Shown here one piece after another: positions 27,517-37,497 of a DNA stretch of 64,000 nt. The stretch is from positions 62,001 to 126,000 of the forward strand of contig NZ_JBGCCT010000027.1 of the NCBI RefSeq assembly GCF_041260665.1. Reading direction: 5' to 3'. Below the pieces are notes generated by a model, which saw only the letters and a program-made list of their open reading frames with translations, was not told the origin of the DNA and ran no database searches. The first letter of the stretch is position 1. Each line of letters opens with the position of its first letter. The position numbers and the translations under genes were made by a program. The DNA comes from Catenulispora sp. GP43. GTDB lineage: Bacteria > Actinomycetota > Actinomycetes > Streptomycetales > Catenulisporaceae.

Positions 27517-27549
27517 GAAGGCCCGGTGACCTGACGGTCCCGGGCCTTC
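27517..27549. terminator. Hairpin after tRNA-Pro
   Basis: GAAGGCCCG (27517-27525) pairs with CGGGCCTTC (27541-27549) around a 15-nt loop that can extend the stem partly. It ends the tRNA transcript and lies 24 bp from the end of the convergent Gln-rich gene. Confidence 0.7.
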
Positions 27550-27572
27550 GCCATATATCGCCGTGTCCCCCA

Positions 27573-28139
27573 TCACCAGTCACGCGGCCGCGAAACGTCC
27601 CGGGCGCGCATCGCCTTCGCCGGACCCAGGCGGTTCGCGGAGGGGGAGCCGCCGTCGTAGAGGGAGCGTTCGCCGCGGTTCTCGGCCTTGGCGTCCCCGC
27701 GACCGCGGGGTTTCTGCTGTCCGGGGTTCGGTCCGGGAGTCCGGTCCCGGGTGTTCTGGGCTTCGGGGGGCCTGGCCGGCTTCGCTTCGCTGACGCGGGA
27801 CTGCGTCGAGGTGTGCGCCTGCGCCTGTTGTCCCTGTGCCTGTCCCTGGGCCTGTTGCCCCTGCGACTCCTGAGCTTCTTGAGCTCCCTGCATTCCCTGG
27901 GGCTGCATTCCCTGGGCCCGCTGTCCTTGGGGCTGCTGTCCCTGGGGTCGCTGCGCCGGCGGCTGGGGGACGGCCCGTCGTGCCTCGCTCATACCCGGAG
28001 GCGTCCGCGGCGGTGCGGGCTTGGGTCGCGCCGTGGGCACGATCCTCGTCTCCGGCTGCGGGCGTCGGCTGTGGCGCGGGTTCGCGCCGAGGTCTCCGGG
28101 CTTGGGGCCGCCCTTGCGGCCGAGGCTCTCAATGGTCAT
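27573..28139 (-). CDS. Gln/Gly/Pro-rich disordered protein of unknown function
   Basis: A 188-residue protein with no folded domain that I recognise. A basic, Pro-rich N-terminus (1-60) is followed by a QG/QGQ repeat tract (about 64-108) with many Gln and almost no hydrophobic residues. A second Pro/Arg-rich region then leads to a basic C-terminus ending AMRARDVSRPRDW. The composition predicts an intrinsically disordered protein, perhaps nucleic-acid binding because of its RG and RP content. The ATG lies 57 bp from the divergent Nei gene. It could be a low-complexity reading of repetitive DNA, but its length and start position support a gene. Confidence 0.5.
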   Translation of the reverse strand: MTIESLGRKGGPKPGDLGANPRHSRRPQPETRIVPTARPKPAPPRTPPGMSEARRAVPQPPAQRPQGQQPQGQRAQGMQPQGMQGAQEAQESQGQQAQGQAQGQQAQAHTSTQSRVSEAKPARPPEAQNTRDRTPGPNPGQQKPRGRGDAKAENRGERSLYDGGSPSANRLGPAKAMRARDVSRPRDW

Positions 28140-28196
28140 CAGGCTGCCGCCTTCGTCGTGATCCGGTGTCGGTGGGGACGGGTAGTGTCCTTAGGT

Positions 28197-29030
28197 ATGC
28201 CCGAAGGTCACGTGATTCACCGTCTTGCCGGCAAACTCGACTCGGTCTTCACCCCCGAATTCACCTCCGAATCCCCGTTGTCCGAGGTCAGCAGCCCGCA
28301 GGGGCGTTTCGAAGCCAGTGCGCGGCTGGTGGCAGATCTTCCGTATGCCGGCTCCGAGGCGCACGGGAAGCATTTGTTCATCGGATTCGGCCCGGACCGT
28401 TGGATCCACGTGCACCTGGGTTTGTATGGGAAGTTCCACGTCACCGAGGAGCCGCCCGGCCCGGTGGTGGGCCAGGTGCGGCTGCGGATGGTGGGCAAAT
28501 CCGGACATGCCGACCTGCGCGGCGCCTCGGCGTGCGACCTGTACGGCCCCGAGGAGCGCTCGGCCCTGCTGCGCCGCCTGGGCCCGGACCCGCTGCGCGC
28601 CGACGCCGACCCGGACCTGGCCTGGCGCAAGATCTCGAACAGCTCGCTGACCGTCGCCGAGCTGCTGATGGAGCAGTCGGTGCTGTCCGGCGTGGGCAAC
28701 GTCTACCGCGCCGAGGTGCTCTACCGGGCCGGGCTCGACCCGTACCGCAAGGGCCGCGAGCTGACCCGCGAGCAGTGGGACGGGATCTGGGACGACCTGG
28801 TCGCCCTGATGGCCGAGGGCGCGCGCATCGGCCGGATCGACACGGTGTGGCCGCAGCACACACCGGAAGCGATGGGACGTCCGCCGCGCAAGGACGACCA
28901 CGGCGGAGAGGTGTACGTCTACCGCCGGAGCGGCCAGCCGTGCCTGGTGTGCGAAACCCCGGTCGCGACGGCGGGCGTCCGGGACCGGAACCTGTTCTGG
29001 TGCCCGACCTGCCAGAAGGCCGCCGCTTGA
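28197..29030 (+). CDS. Fpg/Nei family DNA glycosylase (Nei2-like)
   Basis: A 277-residue base-excision glycosylase/AP lyase. After removal of Met the catalytic Pro and the adjacent Glu (PEGH) are at the N-terminus, the helix-two-turn-helix region contains NSSLTVAELLMEQSVLSGVGNVYRAE (about 145-170), and a C-terminal zinc finger (CLVC, then CPTC, about 250-272) contacts DNA. It repairs oxidised bases, most likely pyrimidines in the Nei branch. The ATG at 28197 is fixed by the need for N-terminal Pro. Confidence 0.94.
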   Translation: MPEGHVIHRLAGKLDSVFTPEFTSESPLSEVSSPQGRFEASARLVADLPYAGSEAHGKHLFIGFGPDRWIHVHLGLYGKFHVTEEPPGPVVGQVRLRMVGKSGHADLRGASACDLYGPEERSALLRRLGPDPLRADADPDLAWRKISNSSLTVAELLMEQSVLSGVGNVYRAEVLYRAGLDPYRKGRELTREQWDGIWDDLVALMAEGARIGRIDTVWPQHTPEAMGRPPRKDDHGGEVYVYRRSGQPCLVCETPVATAGVRDRNLFWCPTCQKAAA

Positions 29031-29130
29031 GTCAACGGACGAATGTTCGAATCCTGCGATCCACTGCGCACCGTGGTCGCCCGGTGATCGCAGGGTGACG
29101 AAGAGGCCGTACTCCCGATATGGTTCGCGC

Positions 29131-30450
29131 ATGACCGCGGACTCGGGGAACGGGCGGTCCGGCAGGCGCAGCGCCACCGGGCGACGCCGACGCATCGTCG
29201 GCGCGCGCCTGGCCGACAGCGGGATCGGCCGCTGGCTCACCGACCACGCCATGGCCTCTGACCTCTACCTGCTGCCCGCGCTCGGGATGGTGGCCGTCGG
29301 CTTCGGCATGCTCACCGTGGCCTTCCCCGAGGCCTGGACCCCGGCGATGCTGGCCCTGCCGGTCCTGGCCGGCGGCCTGCTGATGAAGCTGCGCGGGCAG
29401 TTGCTCCTGCTGGTGATCTGCATCGCGGTCCTGGCTGGCGTGTCCTGGCACCGCGAGCGCGCCGAGGTCGCCTTCGGCGCGGCCCTGGCCGTGTTCGCCA
29501 CCGCGGCCCTGGTGATACTGACCTCCCGCTCCCGCCTCCGCCTGGGCGTACAGGGCACCCGCGGCGAGGCGATGCTCCTGGACCTGCGAGAACGCCTCCG
29601 CGCCCAGGGCCTGGTCCCCCGCCTCCCCGCCGACTGGCACGTCGACATGTCAATCCGCTCCGCGGGCGGCCAGTCCTTCGCCGGCGACTTCCTCATCGCG
29701 GCCCTGTCCCACCCGGCCTTCCCGTCCCAACGCCGCCCCGAACCGGCGACCAACCCGGTCGGCACGAGCAGCGTCCCGGGCGTCCCGCCGGCCACCATGC
29801 AGGCCACCCCCGCGACCGCCTCAGGGCCGACCCCCGCCGACCAGGACCACCCCTCCGCCCACGGCGCCGACTCTGACGAACCGCACACCCACGGCCAGAC
29901 CCTGGAACTGAGCCTGGTCGACGTCAGCGGCAAGGGCCTGGCAGCAGGCACCCGGGCCCTCCTCCTGTCGGGGGCCTTCGGCGGCCTCCTGGGCACCGTC
30001 CCCTCCCGCGACTTCCTCACCTCGGCGAACAAGTACCTCCTGCGCCAGGACTGGGACGAAGGCTTCGCCACAGCGGTCCACCTCGTCGTCGAACTGGAAA
30101 CCGGCCACTACCGCTTCCACAGCGCAGGCCACCCACCCATCGCCCGCCTGACAGCCAAAACAGGCCGCTGGTCCACCGAAGAAGCCGAAGGCCCCCTCCT
30201 CGGCATCCTCGACGACGCCGAATTCCCCGCCACCGAAGGCTGCCTCGACCGAGGCGACGCCCTCCTCCTGTTCACCGACGGCCTCGTAGAACGCCCCGGC
30301 CGCGACCTCGACGAAGGCCTGGACCGCCTCCTCGGCGCCGCCGAAACCCGCCTCACCACCAGCTTCGCCGGCGGAGCCGACCGCCTCATCAACGAGGTCG
30401 CCCCGAACGTGAAGGACGACCGCGCCTTGGTCGTCGTCTGGCGCACGTAG
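29131..30450 (+). CDS. Membrane PP2C-type protein phosphatase (SpoIIE domain)
   Basis: A protein of about 439 residues. Three or four membrane helices lie in the first 140 residues, and a SpoIIE/RsbU-type PP2C domain follows from about 180. Metal-binding acidic motifs are SFAGDFL (near 188), VDVSGKG (near 262) and LLLFTDGLVE (near 388). A Pro/Ala/Thr-rich insert (about 205-250) interrupts the domain after the first motif. Such enzymes dephosphorylate anti-anti-sigma factors, but no sigma-factor partner is near. Start is ATG 29131 or an in-frame GTG at 29095; the sequence does not decide. Confidence 0.9.
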   Translation: MTADSGNGRSGRRSATGRRRRIVGARLADSGIGRWLTDHAMASDLYLLPALGMVAVGFGMLTVAFPEAWTPAMLALPVLAGGLLMKLRGQLLLLVICIAVLAGVSWHRERAEVAFGAALAVFATAALVILTSRSRLRLGVQGTRGEAMLLDLRERLRAQGLVPRLPADWHVDMSIRSAGGQSFAGDFLIAALSHPAFPSQRRPEPATNPVGTSSVPGVPPATMQATPATASGPTPADQDHPSAHGADSDEPHTHGQTLELSLVDVSGKGLAAGTRALLLSGAFGGLLGTVPSRDFLTSANKYLLRQDWDEGFATAVHLVVELETGHYRFHSAGHPPIARLTAKTGRWSTEEAEGPLLGILDDAEFPATEGCLDRGDALLLFTDGLVERPGRDLDEGLDRLLGAAETRLTTSFAGGADRLINEVAPNVKDDRALVVVWRT

Positions 30451-30553
30451 CCCGGCGCACTCAGCCGGCGGCGGCGCCAGCCGGAACCGGGGTGAGAACG
30501 GAGCACGGAGTGTGCCAAGATAGACGCACGCGCGGCGCTTCGGGGCTGCGGGT

Positions 30554-30624
30554 GCGGATGTAGCTCAATGGTAGAGTCTCTGCCTTCCAAGCAGATTGTG
30601 CGGGTTCGATTCCCGTCATCCGCT
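30554..30624 (+). tRNA. tRNA-Gly (TCC)
   Basis: A 71-nt cloverleaf. GCGGATG pairs with CATCCGC, the D arm contains AGCTCAATGGTAGAG, the anticodon loop CTTCCAA carries TCC, and the T arm is TGCGGGTTCGATTCCCGTC with minor overlap at the ends. CCA is not encoded. A hairpin follows. Confidence 0.96.
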
Positions 30625-30635
30625 CTTTACTTCTG

Positions 30636-30670
30636 GAGCCCAGCTCAGGCCTCGCGGCGGAGTTGGGCTC
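30636..30670 (+). terminator. Hairpin after tRNA-Gly
   Basis: GAGCCCAGCTC (30636-30646) pairs with GAGTTGGGCTC (30660-30670) with one wobble pair and a 13-nt loop. It begins 11 bp after the tRNA end. Confidence 0.7.
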
Positions 30671-30729
30671 TCGGCGTTTCGCGGGTTGCTTCGGTGCGGT
30701 GCTGCCTTCGCGACGAGTACAACGTGAAA

Positions 30730-30753
30730 GGGCCGCCCGAACTCGGGCGGCCC
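30730..30753. terminator. Hairpin downstream of rpiB
   Basis: GGGCCGCCCG and CGGGCGGCCC form a perfect 10-bp stem with an AACT loop. It lies 34 bp beyond the rpiB stop, on the transcript of that minus-strand gene. Confidence 0.75.
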
Positions 30754-30786
30754 CTGACATCTCAGCCTTAGTGCGACCTGCGTGCC

Positions 30787-31266
30787 TCAGCCGGCGCTGG
30801 TGGGCAGGGGCGGGAGCTCGCCGCTCTTCTCGTAGTCGCTCATCATCTCGATGCGGCGGATGTGGCGCTCTTCGTTGGTGAAGGCGGTGGTGAGGAAGAC
30901 CTCGACGAAGTGGGTGGCCTCGTCCTCGGTGTGCATGCGGGCGCCGATGCTGATGACGTTGGCGTTGTTGTGCTCGCGGCCGAGGCGGGCTGTTTCCTCG
31001 CTCCAGGCGAGGGCGGCGCGGATGCCGGAGACCTTGTTGGCGGCGATTGCTTCGCCGTTGCCGGAGCCGCCGATGACGATGCCGAGGCTGTCGGGGTCGG
31101 CGGCGGTCTTGCTCGCTGCCAGCATCACGTACGGGGGGTAGTCGTCCTGGGCGTCGAAGGTGTGGGGGCCGCAGTCGACTGCTTCGTGCCCGGCGGCGGT
31201 CAGCCAGGTCACGAGGTGGTTCTTCAGGTCGTAGCCGGCGTGGTCGCTGCCGAGGTAGATGCGCAT
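30787..31266 (-). CDS. rpiB: Ribose-5-phosphate isomerase B
   Basis: A 159-residue RpiB of the pentose phosphate pathway, interconverting ribose-5-P and ribulose-5-P. The N-terminal GSDHAGYDLK motif and the GGSGNGEAIAANK active-site loop are present. The proton-abstracting residue in that loop is Glu72, not the Cys of the E. coli enzyme, as in the M. tuberculosis type. The ATG at 31266 is chosen over an upstream in-frame ATG because the family starts with MRIYLGSDH. The C-terminal region is family-like. Confidence 0.94.
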   Translation of the reverse strand: MRIYLGSDHAGYDLKNHLVTWLTAAGHEAVDCGPHTFDAQDDYPPYVMLAASKTAADPDSLGIVIGGSGNGEAIAANKVSGIRAALAWSEETARLGREHNNANVISIGARMHTEDEATHFVEVFLTTAFTNEERHIRRIEMMSDYEKSGELPPLPTSAG

Positions 31267-31437
31267 ATGGAGGATTATCCCATCCGGGGCCCGGGCGGCA
31301 GCGTCGGCCACCCGTTCGGCCGATTGCGGTCGGTGGTGCGGTGGTGCACTGTTGTTGTGGTAGTCAATCATGATGCTGGAGTGAGCACCGTTACCGGTAG
31401 CAGAGTGGAGTAGCGAAGCCGATTCCTACCGACGGGG

Positions 31438-33552
31438 GTGGCAGCCGTGGAACGATTCTCGAGATTCGTGCTCGCGAGGCGGCGGGGGATCGCCGCGTTG
31501 TGGTTGGTGCTGCTGCTCGGTGGTGGGTGGGCTTCGTCGATCCTGTCCAAGCACCTGAACCAGAGCTTCACCATCGCCGGGACGCCGAGCGCCGCCGCGA
31601 GTGATGCCCTGGTCGCCCAGTATCACGTCGGGGGCGGGCTCGATCCGCTCGTGCCCGTATTCGTGCTGCCTCCGGGTGTCACGCCGGAGCAGGCCCGGCC
31701 GGCGTTGGAGCCCGCGCTGGCGGCGGTGCCCGGGCGGGTCGTCGACTACTACACCACTGGCGACCCGGCGTTCATCGGGTCCGACGGCCGGACCATGTTC
31801 GCGCTCGTCTTCACTCCCGCCACCGGCGACCAGGTGCATGACGCCCGGACCCAGACCGACGCCGTCCGTGCGCTTCCGCACCAGCTCGCGGCCGCGGCGC
31901 CGCCGGGGACCCAGGTATACGTCACCGGCATCACGGCGCTGTCGTCCAACGGCAACGGCGGTGGCAACGGGGTGCTGGCCGAGGCGCTGCTGGGCGGGGC
32001 CGGGGCACTGATCGTGCTGGCCTTCGTGTTCGGGTCCTTCCTGGCGGTGCTGCCGCTGGTGATCGCCGCGGTCTCGATCCTGTCCAGCTACCTCGTGGTG
32101 CTGCTGCTGTCCGAATTCATGAAGGTCCAGGCCGTGGTGCAGTACATGGTCGGGCTGATCGGGCTGGGTGTGGCCATCGACTACTCGCTGCTGCTGGTCA
32201 CCCGGTGGCGCGAGGAGGTGGCGCACGGCGCCGACAACGAGGCCGCGGTCCACCGGGCGATGGCCACGGCCGGCCGCGCCGTGCTGGTCAGCGGTCTGAC
32301 CGTGGCGCTGGGCCTGCTGTCGCTGATCGTGGTGCCGATCCAGTTCATGCGCTCCATCGGCATCGGCGGCATGTTGATCCCGGTGGTCAGCGTGGCCGTG
32401 ACCCTGACCCTGCTGCCCATCGCGCTCACCGGCTTCGGCCGCCGCCTGGACTGGCCGCGCCTGCGGCACGAGGACAAGCCGAGCCGAGCCTGGACGGCGT
32501 GGGCGCGCTGGGTGGTCCGCCGGCGCTGGCTGGCCGCCGGGCTGGCGCTGCTCGTGCTGGTCCCGCTGGCCGTCGTCGCGCTCGGCATCCACGAGGGCGA
32601 CCCGACCACCGACTCGCTCGCCAAGTCCGGCCAGGCGCGGCAGGGGCTGGAGGCCCTGCGTGCCGCCGACATCCCCAGCGGCGTGCTCAATCCCTACGTG
32701 GTCCTGAGTCCGCCGAACACCCAGCCCACGACCCTGACACCCGGCAACGGCGTCTACGCGGTGATCCCGGTGACCACGCCGCCGCCGGGGACGGAGAAGG
32801 CTCCGACCACGCGCTGGCCGCTCACGGTCGTCCTGCCGAGCGACGAATCCGCCACCCGCCAGGGCCAGCACGTCGCCAAGCTCACCCGCACCACCCTCGA
32901 CACCGCCGTCCCCGGGACGCTCGTGGCCTCCAGCGCGCTGGCCAACATCGACAACATCCACAAGATGTACGGCCAGTTCCCGATCCTGCTCACGATCCTG
33001 GCCATCCTCACCTTCCTGGTGCTGGCCCGCACCTTCCGCTCGCTGCTGCTCCCGGCCAAGGCGGTGCTGGCGAACCTGCTCTCGGTCGCCGCGGCCTACG
33101 GCGGCATGGTCCTGATCTGGCAGGACGGCCACGGCTCCGAGGCCGTCTGGGGCATCCCGGCGACCGGCGGCATCCCGTTCTGGATCCCGATGATCGTCTT
33201 CGCGTTCCTCTACGGCCTGTCGATGGACTACGAGGTCTTCATCCTGTCCCGTATGCGCGAGGAGCACGACGCCGGGGCCAGTACCAACGACGCCGTGATC
33301 GTGGGCCTGGGCCGCACCGGACGGCTGGTCACCAGTGCCGCGCTGATCCTCTTCCTGGCTTTCGCCGCCCTGGCCAGCGCCCCGCCGACGTTCCTGAAGA
33401 TCTTCGCCACCGGCCTGGGCATCGGCATCCTGCTGGACGCCACCGTGGTGCGCGCGCTGCTCGTGCCCGCGCTGGTGTCGCTGTTCGGGCACTGGAACTG
33501 GGTGCTGCCGCGGTGGGCCGCCCGGGTTCTGCGCGTGCGGCCGTCGCCGTGA
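31438..33552 (+). CDS. MMPL family RND transporter
   Basis: A 704-residue RND-type transporter with the duplicated layout: helix 1, an external domain (about 40-165), helices 2-6, then the same pattern again (about 360-700). Proton-relay acidic residues lie in GLGVAIDYSLLLVTRWREE near 245 and YGLSMDYEVFILSRMREEHD near 595, both with the conserved Asp-Tyr pair. MMPL proteins export lipids or toxic compounds; this lone gene gives no substrate. Start is GTG 31438, with GTG 31447 as an alternative. Confidence 0.93.
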   Translation: MAAVERFSRFVLARRRGIAALWLVLLLGGGWASSILSKHLNQSFTIAGTPSAAASDALVAQYHVGGGLDPLVPVFVLPPGVTPEQARPALEPALAAVPGRVVDYYTTGDPAFIGSDGRTMFALVFTPATGDQVHDARTQTDAVRALPHQLAAAAPPGTQVYVTGITALSSNGNGGGNGVLAEALLGGAGALIVLAFVFGSFLAVLPLVIAAVSILSSYLVVLLLSEFMKVQAVVQYMVGLIGLGVAIDYSLLLVTRWREEVAHGADNEAAVHRAMATAGRAVLVSGLTVALGLLSLIVVPIQFMRSIGIGGMLIPVVSVAVTLTLLPIALTGFGRRLDWPRLRHEDKPSRAWTAWARWVVRRRWLAAGLALLVLVPLAVVALGIHEGDPTTDSLAKSGQARQGLEALRAADIPSGVLNPYVVLSPPNTQPTTLTPGNGVYAVIPVTTPPPGTEKAPTTRWPLTVVLPSDESATRQGQHVAKLTRTTLDTAVPGTLVASSALANIDNIHKMYGQFPILLTILAILTFLVLARTFRSLLLPAKAVLANLLSVAAAYGGMVLIWQDGHGSEAVWGIPATGGIPFWIPMIVFAFLYGLSMDYEVFILSRMREEHDAGASTNDAVIVGLGRTGRLVTSAALILFLAFAALASAPPTFLKIFATGLGIGILLDATVVRALLVPALVSLFGHWNWVLPRWAARVLRVRPSP

Positions 33553-33716
33553 GCGTCGCCGTGAGCACCACCGTGGGCACGGCCGTGAGCCGGGTGCGCC
33601 CCGCGGGGTCCGTGAGCAACGACACGACCGCTACCTCCCGGTCCGTCCTTGTGCCGCCATGATCGTGGCGCTAGCGTCCGCAGAAATTCGCACTGCTAGT
33701 TAACCGGGACGGCCCA

Positions 33717-35150
<1,434 letters not shown>

Positions 35151-35181
35151 GACGGGAGCAGCCGCAGGCTCCGCCGCGGGG

Positions 35182-35904
35182 TCACACAAGCCCGAGGAAC
35201 CCTGGGTCCCCGGCGCCGATCTGCTGAGCGAAGTCTGCGGCTATCCCCAGGATCCCGGCCATCGGTACCGTCCGCCGACTGGTGGTCGAGACGTCCTTCG
35301 CCTCCTTGGACCACAGGAACGGGAACACGCTGATGCCCTGCGCCGGACCGGCCGCGGCTGCCTCCTCGCGCCATCCCTCCCAGCGCAGCGCGCTGTAGAA
35401 CTCCTCCAGCCGCTCGGACAGCAGCCACGCGAGCCAGGCCGAGTGCCCGATCTCCAGCGCCTCCCATTGCAGCGTGTCCGGCGCGAAGTAGATCATCTGC
35501 CCCGGCTGCCCGGGACGCCCCGCGCCGGCCGGGTCCACGCCGTTCAGCGCGAACACCCCGCCGAGCACGTCGTGCGCCAGGACCAGCCCGGCTCCGGCCT
35601 GCCACGCCGGGTCGAAAGCCTCGGGGAACCCGTTCACCCGCGCCAGACTCGGCAGGCTCCCGTCCCGCCCGGAGCCGCCGCCGAACACCCGCACCCAGCC
35701 GTCGTCGACCAGCAGGCCGCCGCAGTTGAGGGTCAGCCCGCCGAGCATCGACCGCGCCGTCACCTGGAGTTGTCGCAGCCCGCGTGTGCTCTCCCCGGGA
35801 TCGGGCGCGAAGACGGTCAGGGGTGACGGAGACGCCGCGAACAACGCCTGGAGCTCCGGCCACGCCGGATCCTCCACCTCGATCAGGTCGGTGAGTTCTC
35901 GCAT
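35182..35904 (-). CDS. DUF2625 family protein
   Basis: A protein of about 240 residues that matches DUF2625. The opening MRELTDLIEVEDPAWPELQ and the central LARVNGFP and GQMIYFAPDTLQWEALEIGHSAWL segments fit my memory of that family, which is uncharacterised and probably cytoplasmic. ATG 35904 is used because a start at 35916 would overlap the divergent glycosyltransferase start. However, 35916 has a better-spaced GGGCGG upstream, so the choice is uncertain. Confidence 0.75.
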   Translation of the reverse strand: MRELTDLIEVEDPAWPELQALFAASPSPLTVFAPDPGESTRGLRQLQVTARSMLGGLTLNCGGLLVDDGWVRVFGGGSGRDGSLPSLARVNGFPEAFDPAWQAGAGLVLAHDVLGGVFALNGVDPAGAGRPGQPGQMIYFAPDTLQWEALEIGHSAWLAWLLSERLEEFYSALRWEGWREEAAAAGPAQGISVFPFLWSKEAKDVSTTSRRTVPMAGILGIAADFAQQIGAGDPGFLGLV

Positions 35905-35914
35905 CCGCCCGATC

Positions 35915-37300
35915 ATGGCAGATCCGCCCGGCGTTGCCGACCCTGTCGCAGCCCCGTCGGGGCTCCGGGACGATTCAGAGATCGTTCACCGGACGGCCAT
36001 CGAGAGGTCTAGACCGCTGGTTAGCGGCGCCGGTCACGACGTCCTGGTACGCGCGTGGAGTCCCGCAGACGCGCCAAGCGTGGACCTGTTCCTCCCGACC
36101 TGCGGCGAACCGCTGGACGTCCTCAGGAACGCGTACTCCCACGTCGCCCGCATGCGGTGGCGCGGCGAGCTGACCGTATACGTCCTGGACGACGCCGCCG
36201 GCCCCGACGTGGCGGCGCTGGCCGGCGAGTTCGGGTTCCGGTACGTGGTGCGACCGGACCGAGGCCACCTGAAGAAGGACGGGAACCTGAACCACGCGCT
36301 GACGATCTCGACCGGCGACGTGGTCGCGATCCTGGACGCCGACTTCTGCCCGCGCGCCGACTTCCTGGACCACCTGGTCCCGTACTTGGCCGACCCGACA
36401 GTCGGGATCGTCCAGAGCCCGCAGTTCTTCGACACCGACGAGTCGATGTCATGGCTCCAGCGCGCAGCGGGTGCGGCGCAGGAGTGGTTCTTCCGGTGGG
36501 TCCAGCCCTCACGGGACGCAGCCGACGCCGCGATCTGCTGCGGGAGCAACGCCGTCTACCGGCGCGCGGCGCTGGACGCGATCGGCGGCTTCGCCAAGCT
36601 GGACCACTCCGAGGACATGTACACGGGCCTTGAGATGCTCGGGCGCGGCTACCGGACGCAGTACGTGCCGGTGCTGGTCGCCAAGGGCATCTCGCCGGAG
36701 AGCCTGCCGGCGTTCGTGAACCAGCAGTACCGCTGGGCGATGGGCAACCTGCACCTGCTCACCGGCCGCGACCTGAAGCGCGTGGGTGCCGCCTGGCGGA
36801 CCCGGCTGTGCTTCTACAACGGCGTCATCGGCTACGTGGTCATGGCGGTGAACGTGTTCGCCGCGCCGATCCCGCCGCTGATCATGCTGGCGGGCTACCC
36901 GGAGCAGATCCGGCCCTGGCACGTGCTGCCGCTGCCGGCCCCGCTGTGGGTGTGGTTCGTGCTGCTGCCGGCGGTGTCGCGCACGCGCTGGCGCATCGAG
37001 GTGGTCCGCGCGAACCACCTCGTCGCCTTCGCCGCGGCGGCGGCGCTCGTGCACACGCTGCGCGGCCGGGCCGCCGACTGGGTGCCGACCGGCGCCGGGG
37101 GCGGACGGTCGCGGCTGGCGCGGAGCATCGCTCGGCTCGCGGTGCTGTGGCTGGGCGCGACGACCGGCGCGGCGGTGGTCGCGCTGGCGGCGGACGTCGC
37201 GCGCTTCGGGGCGGGGCGGTTGTGGGGCGTGGCCGCGTATGTGGCCGTGACCGGCTATCTGACCCTGCCGCTGATCAGGGATCTGGTGCGAACCAAATGA
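35915..37300 (+). CDS. Family 2 processive glycosyltransferase (cellulose/hyaluronan synthase-like)
   Basis: A 461-residue membrane glycosyltransferase. All marks of a processive beta-glycan synthase are present: Asp92-Asp93, the DAD motif (Asp141/Asp143), HSED with Asp234, and Q270-Q-Y-R-W274 (QxxRW). Four or more membrane helices follow from about 300. Most cellulose synthase-like enzymes also have two N-terminal helices, which are missing here, where about 50 residues precede the catalytic domain. No PilZ domain is seen. Its stop overlaps a small membrane-protein gene (ATGA), and an acyltransferase-GH16 fusion follows. The polymer is unknown. Confidence 0.88.
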   Translation: MADPPGVADPVAAPSGLRDDSEIVHRTAIERSRPLVSGAGHDVLVRAWSPADAPSVDLFLPTCGEPLDVLRNAYSHVARMRWRGELTVYVLDDAAGPDVAALAGEFGFRYVVRPDRGHLKKDGNLNHALTISTGDVVAILDADFCPRADFLDHLVPYLADPTVGIVQSPQFFDTDESMSWLQRAAGAAQEWFFRWVQPSRDAADAAICCGSNAVYRRAALDAIGGFAKLDHSEDMYTGLEMLGRGYRTQYVPVLVAKGISPESLPAFVNQQYRWAMGNLHLLTGRDLKRVGAAWRTRLCFYNGVIGYVVMAVNVFAAPIPPLIMLAGYPEQIRPWHVLPLPAPLWVWFVLLPAVSRTRWRIEVVRANHLVAFAAAAALVHTLRGRAADWVPTGAGGGRSRLARSIARLAVLWLGATTGAAVVALAADVARFGAGRLWGVAAYVAVTGYLTLPLIRDLVRTK

Positions 37301-37494
37301 ATACTGCACGCAAGGACGGCGTCATGAACGACACAGACCGGGACGGTCTTCAGCCAACCACTGACGGTGTTCAACCAGCCAATACCGACCACCGCCTCCG
37401 CTGGCCCGAAGCCGTGGCCATCACCCTCGCCCTCGTCCTCTGCGGCGCCGCGGCCACCGGCGTGTTCCGTCCGATGCTGCCCTGGCTGGGCTGA
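37297..37494 (+). CDS. Small single-pass membrane protein in the polysaccharide operon
   Basis: A 65-residue protein with a charged, Asp/Thr-rich N-terminus (1-38) and one membrane helix (about 41-57) that ends with PMLPWLG. I recognise no family. The ATG at 37297 overlaps the glycosyltransferase stop (ATGA), and 3 bp separate its stop from the GTG of the acyltransferase fusion. The spacing on both sides supports a translated gene. A second in-frame ATG at 37324 would give 56 residues. It may be an accessory subunit of the synthase. Confidence 0.6.
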   Translation: MNTARKDGVMNDTDRDGLQPTTDGVQPANTDHRLRWPEAVAITLALVLCGAAATGVFRPMLPWLG

Positions 37495-37497
37495 CGC

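Noticed and set aside
31426-33492. Long minus-strand open frame opposite the MMPL gene
   Set aside because: The translation is Gln/His/Arg-rich without any domain, while the plus strand encodes a complete MMPL transporter.
33549-33662. 37-codon frame overlapping the MMPL stop by GTGA
   Set aside because: It encodes a Val/Ser/Thr low-complexity peptide from a short GTCGCCGTGAGC repeat; no family or ribosome site supports it.
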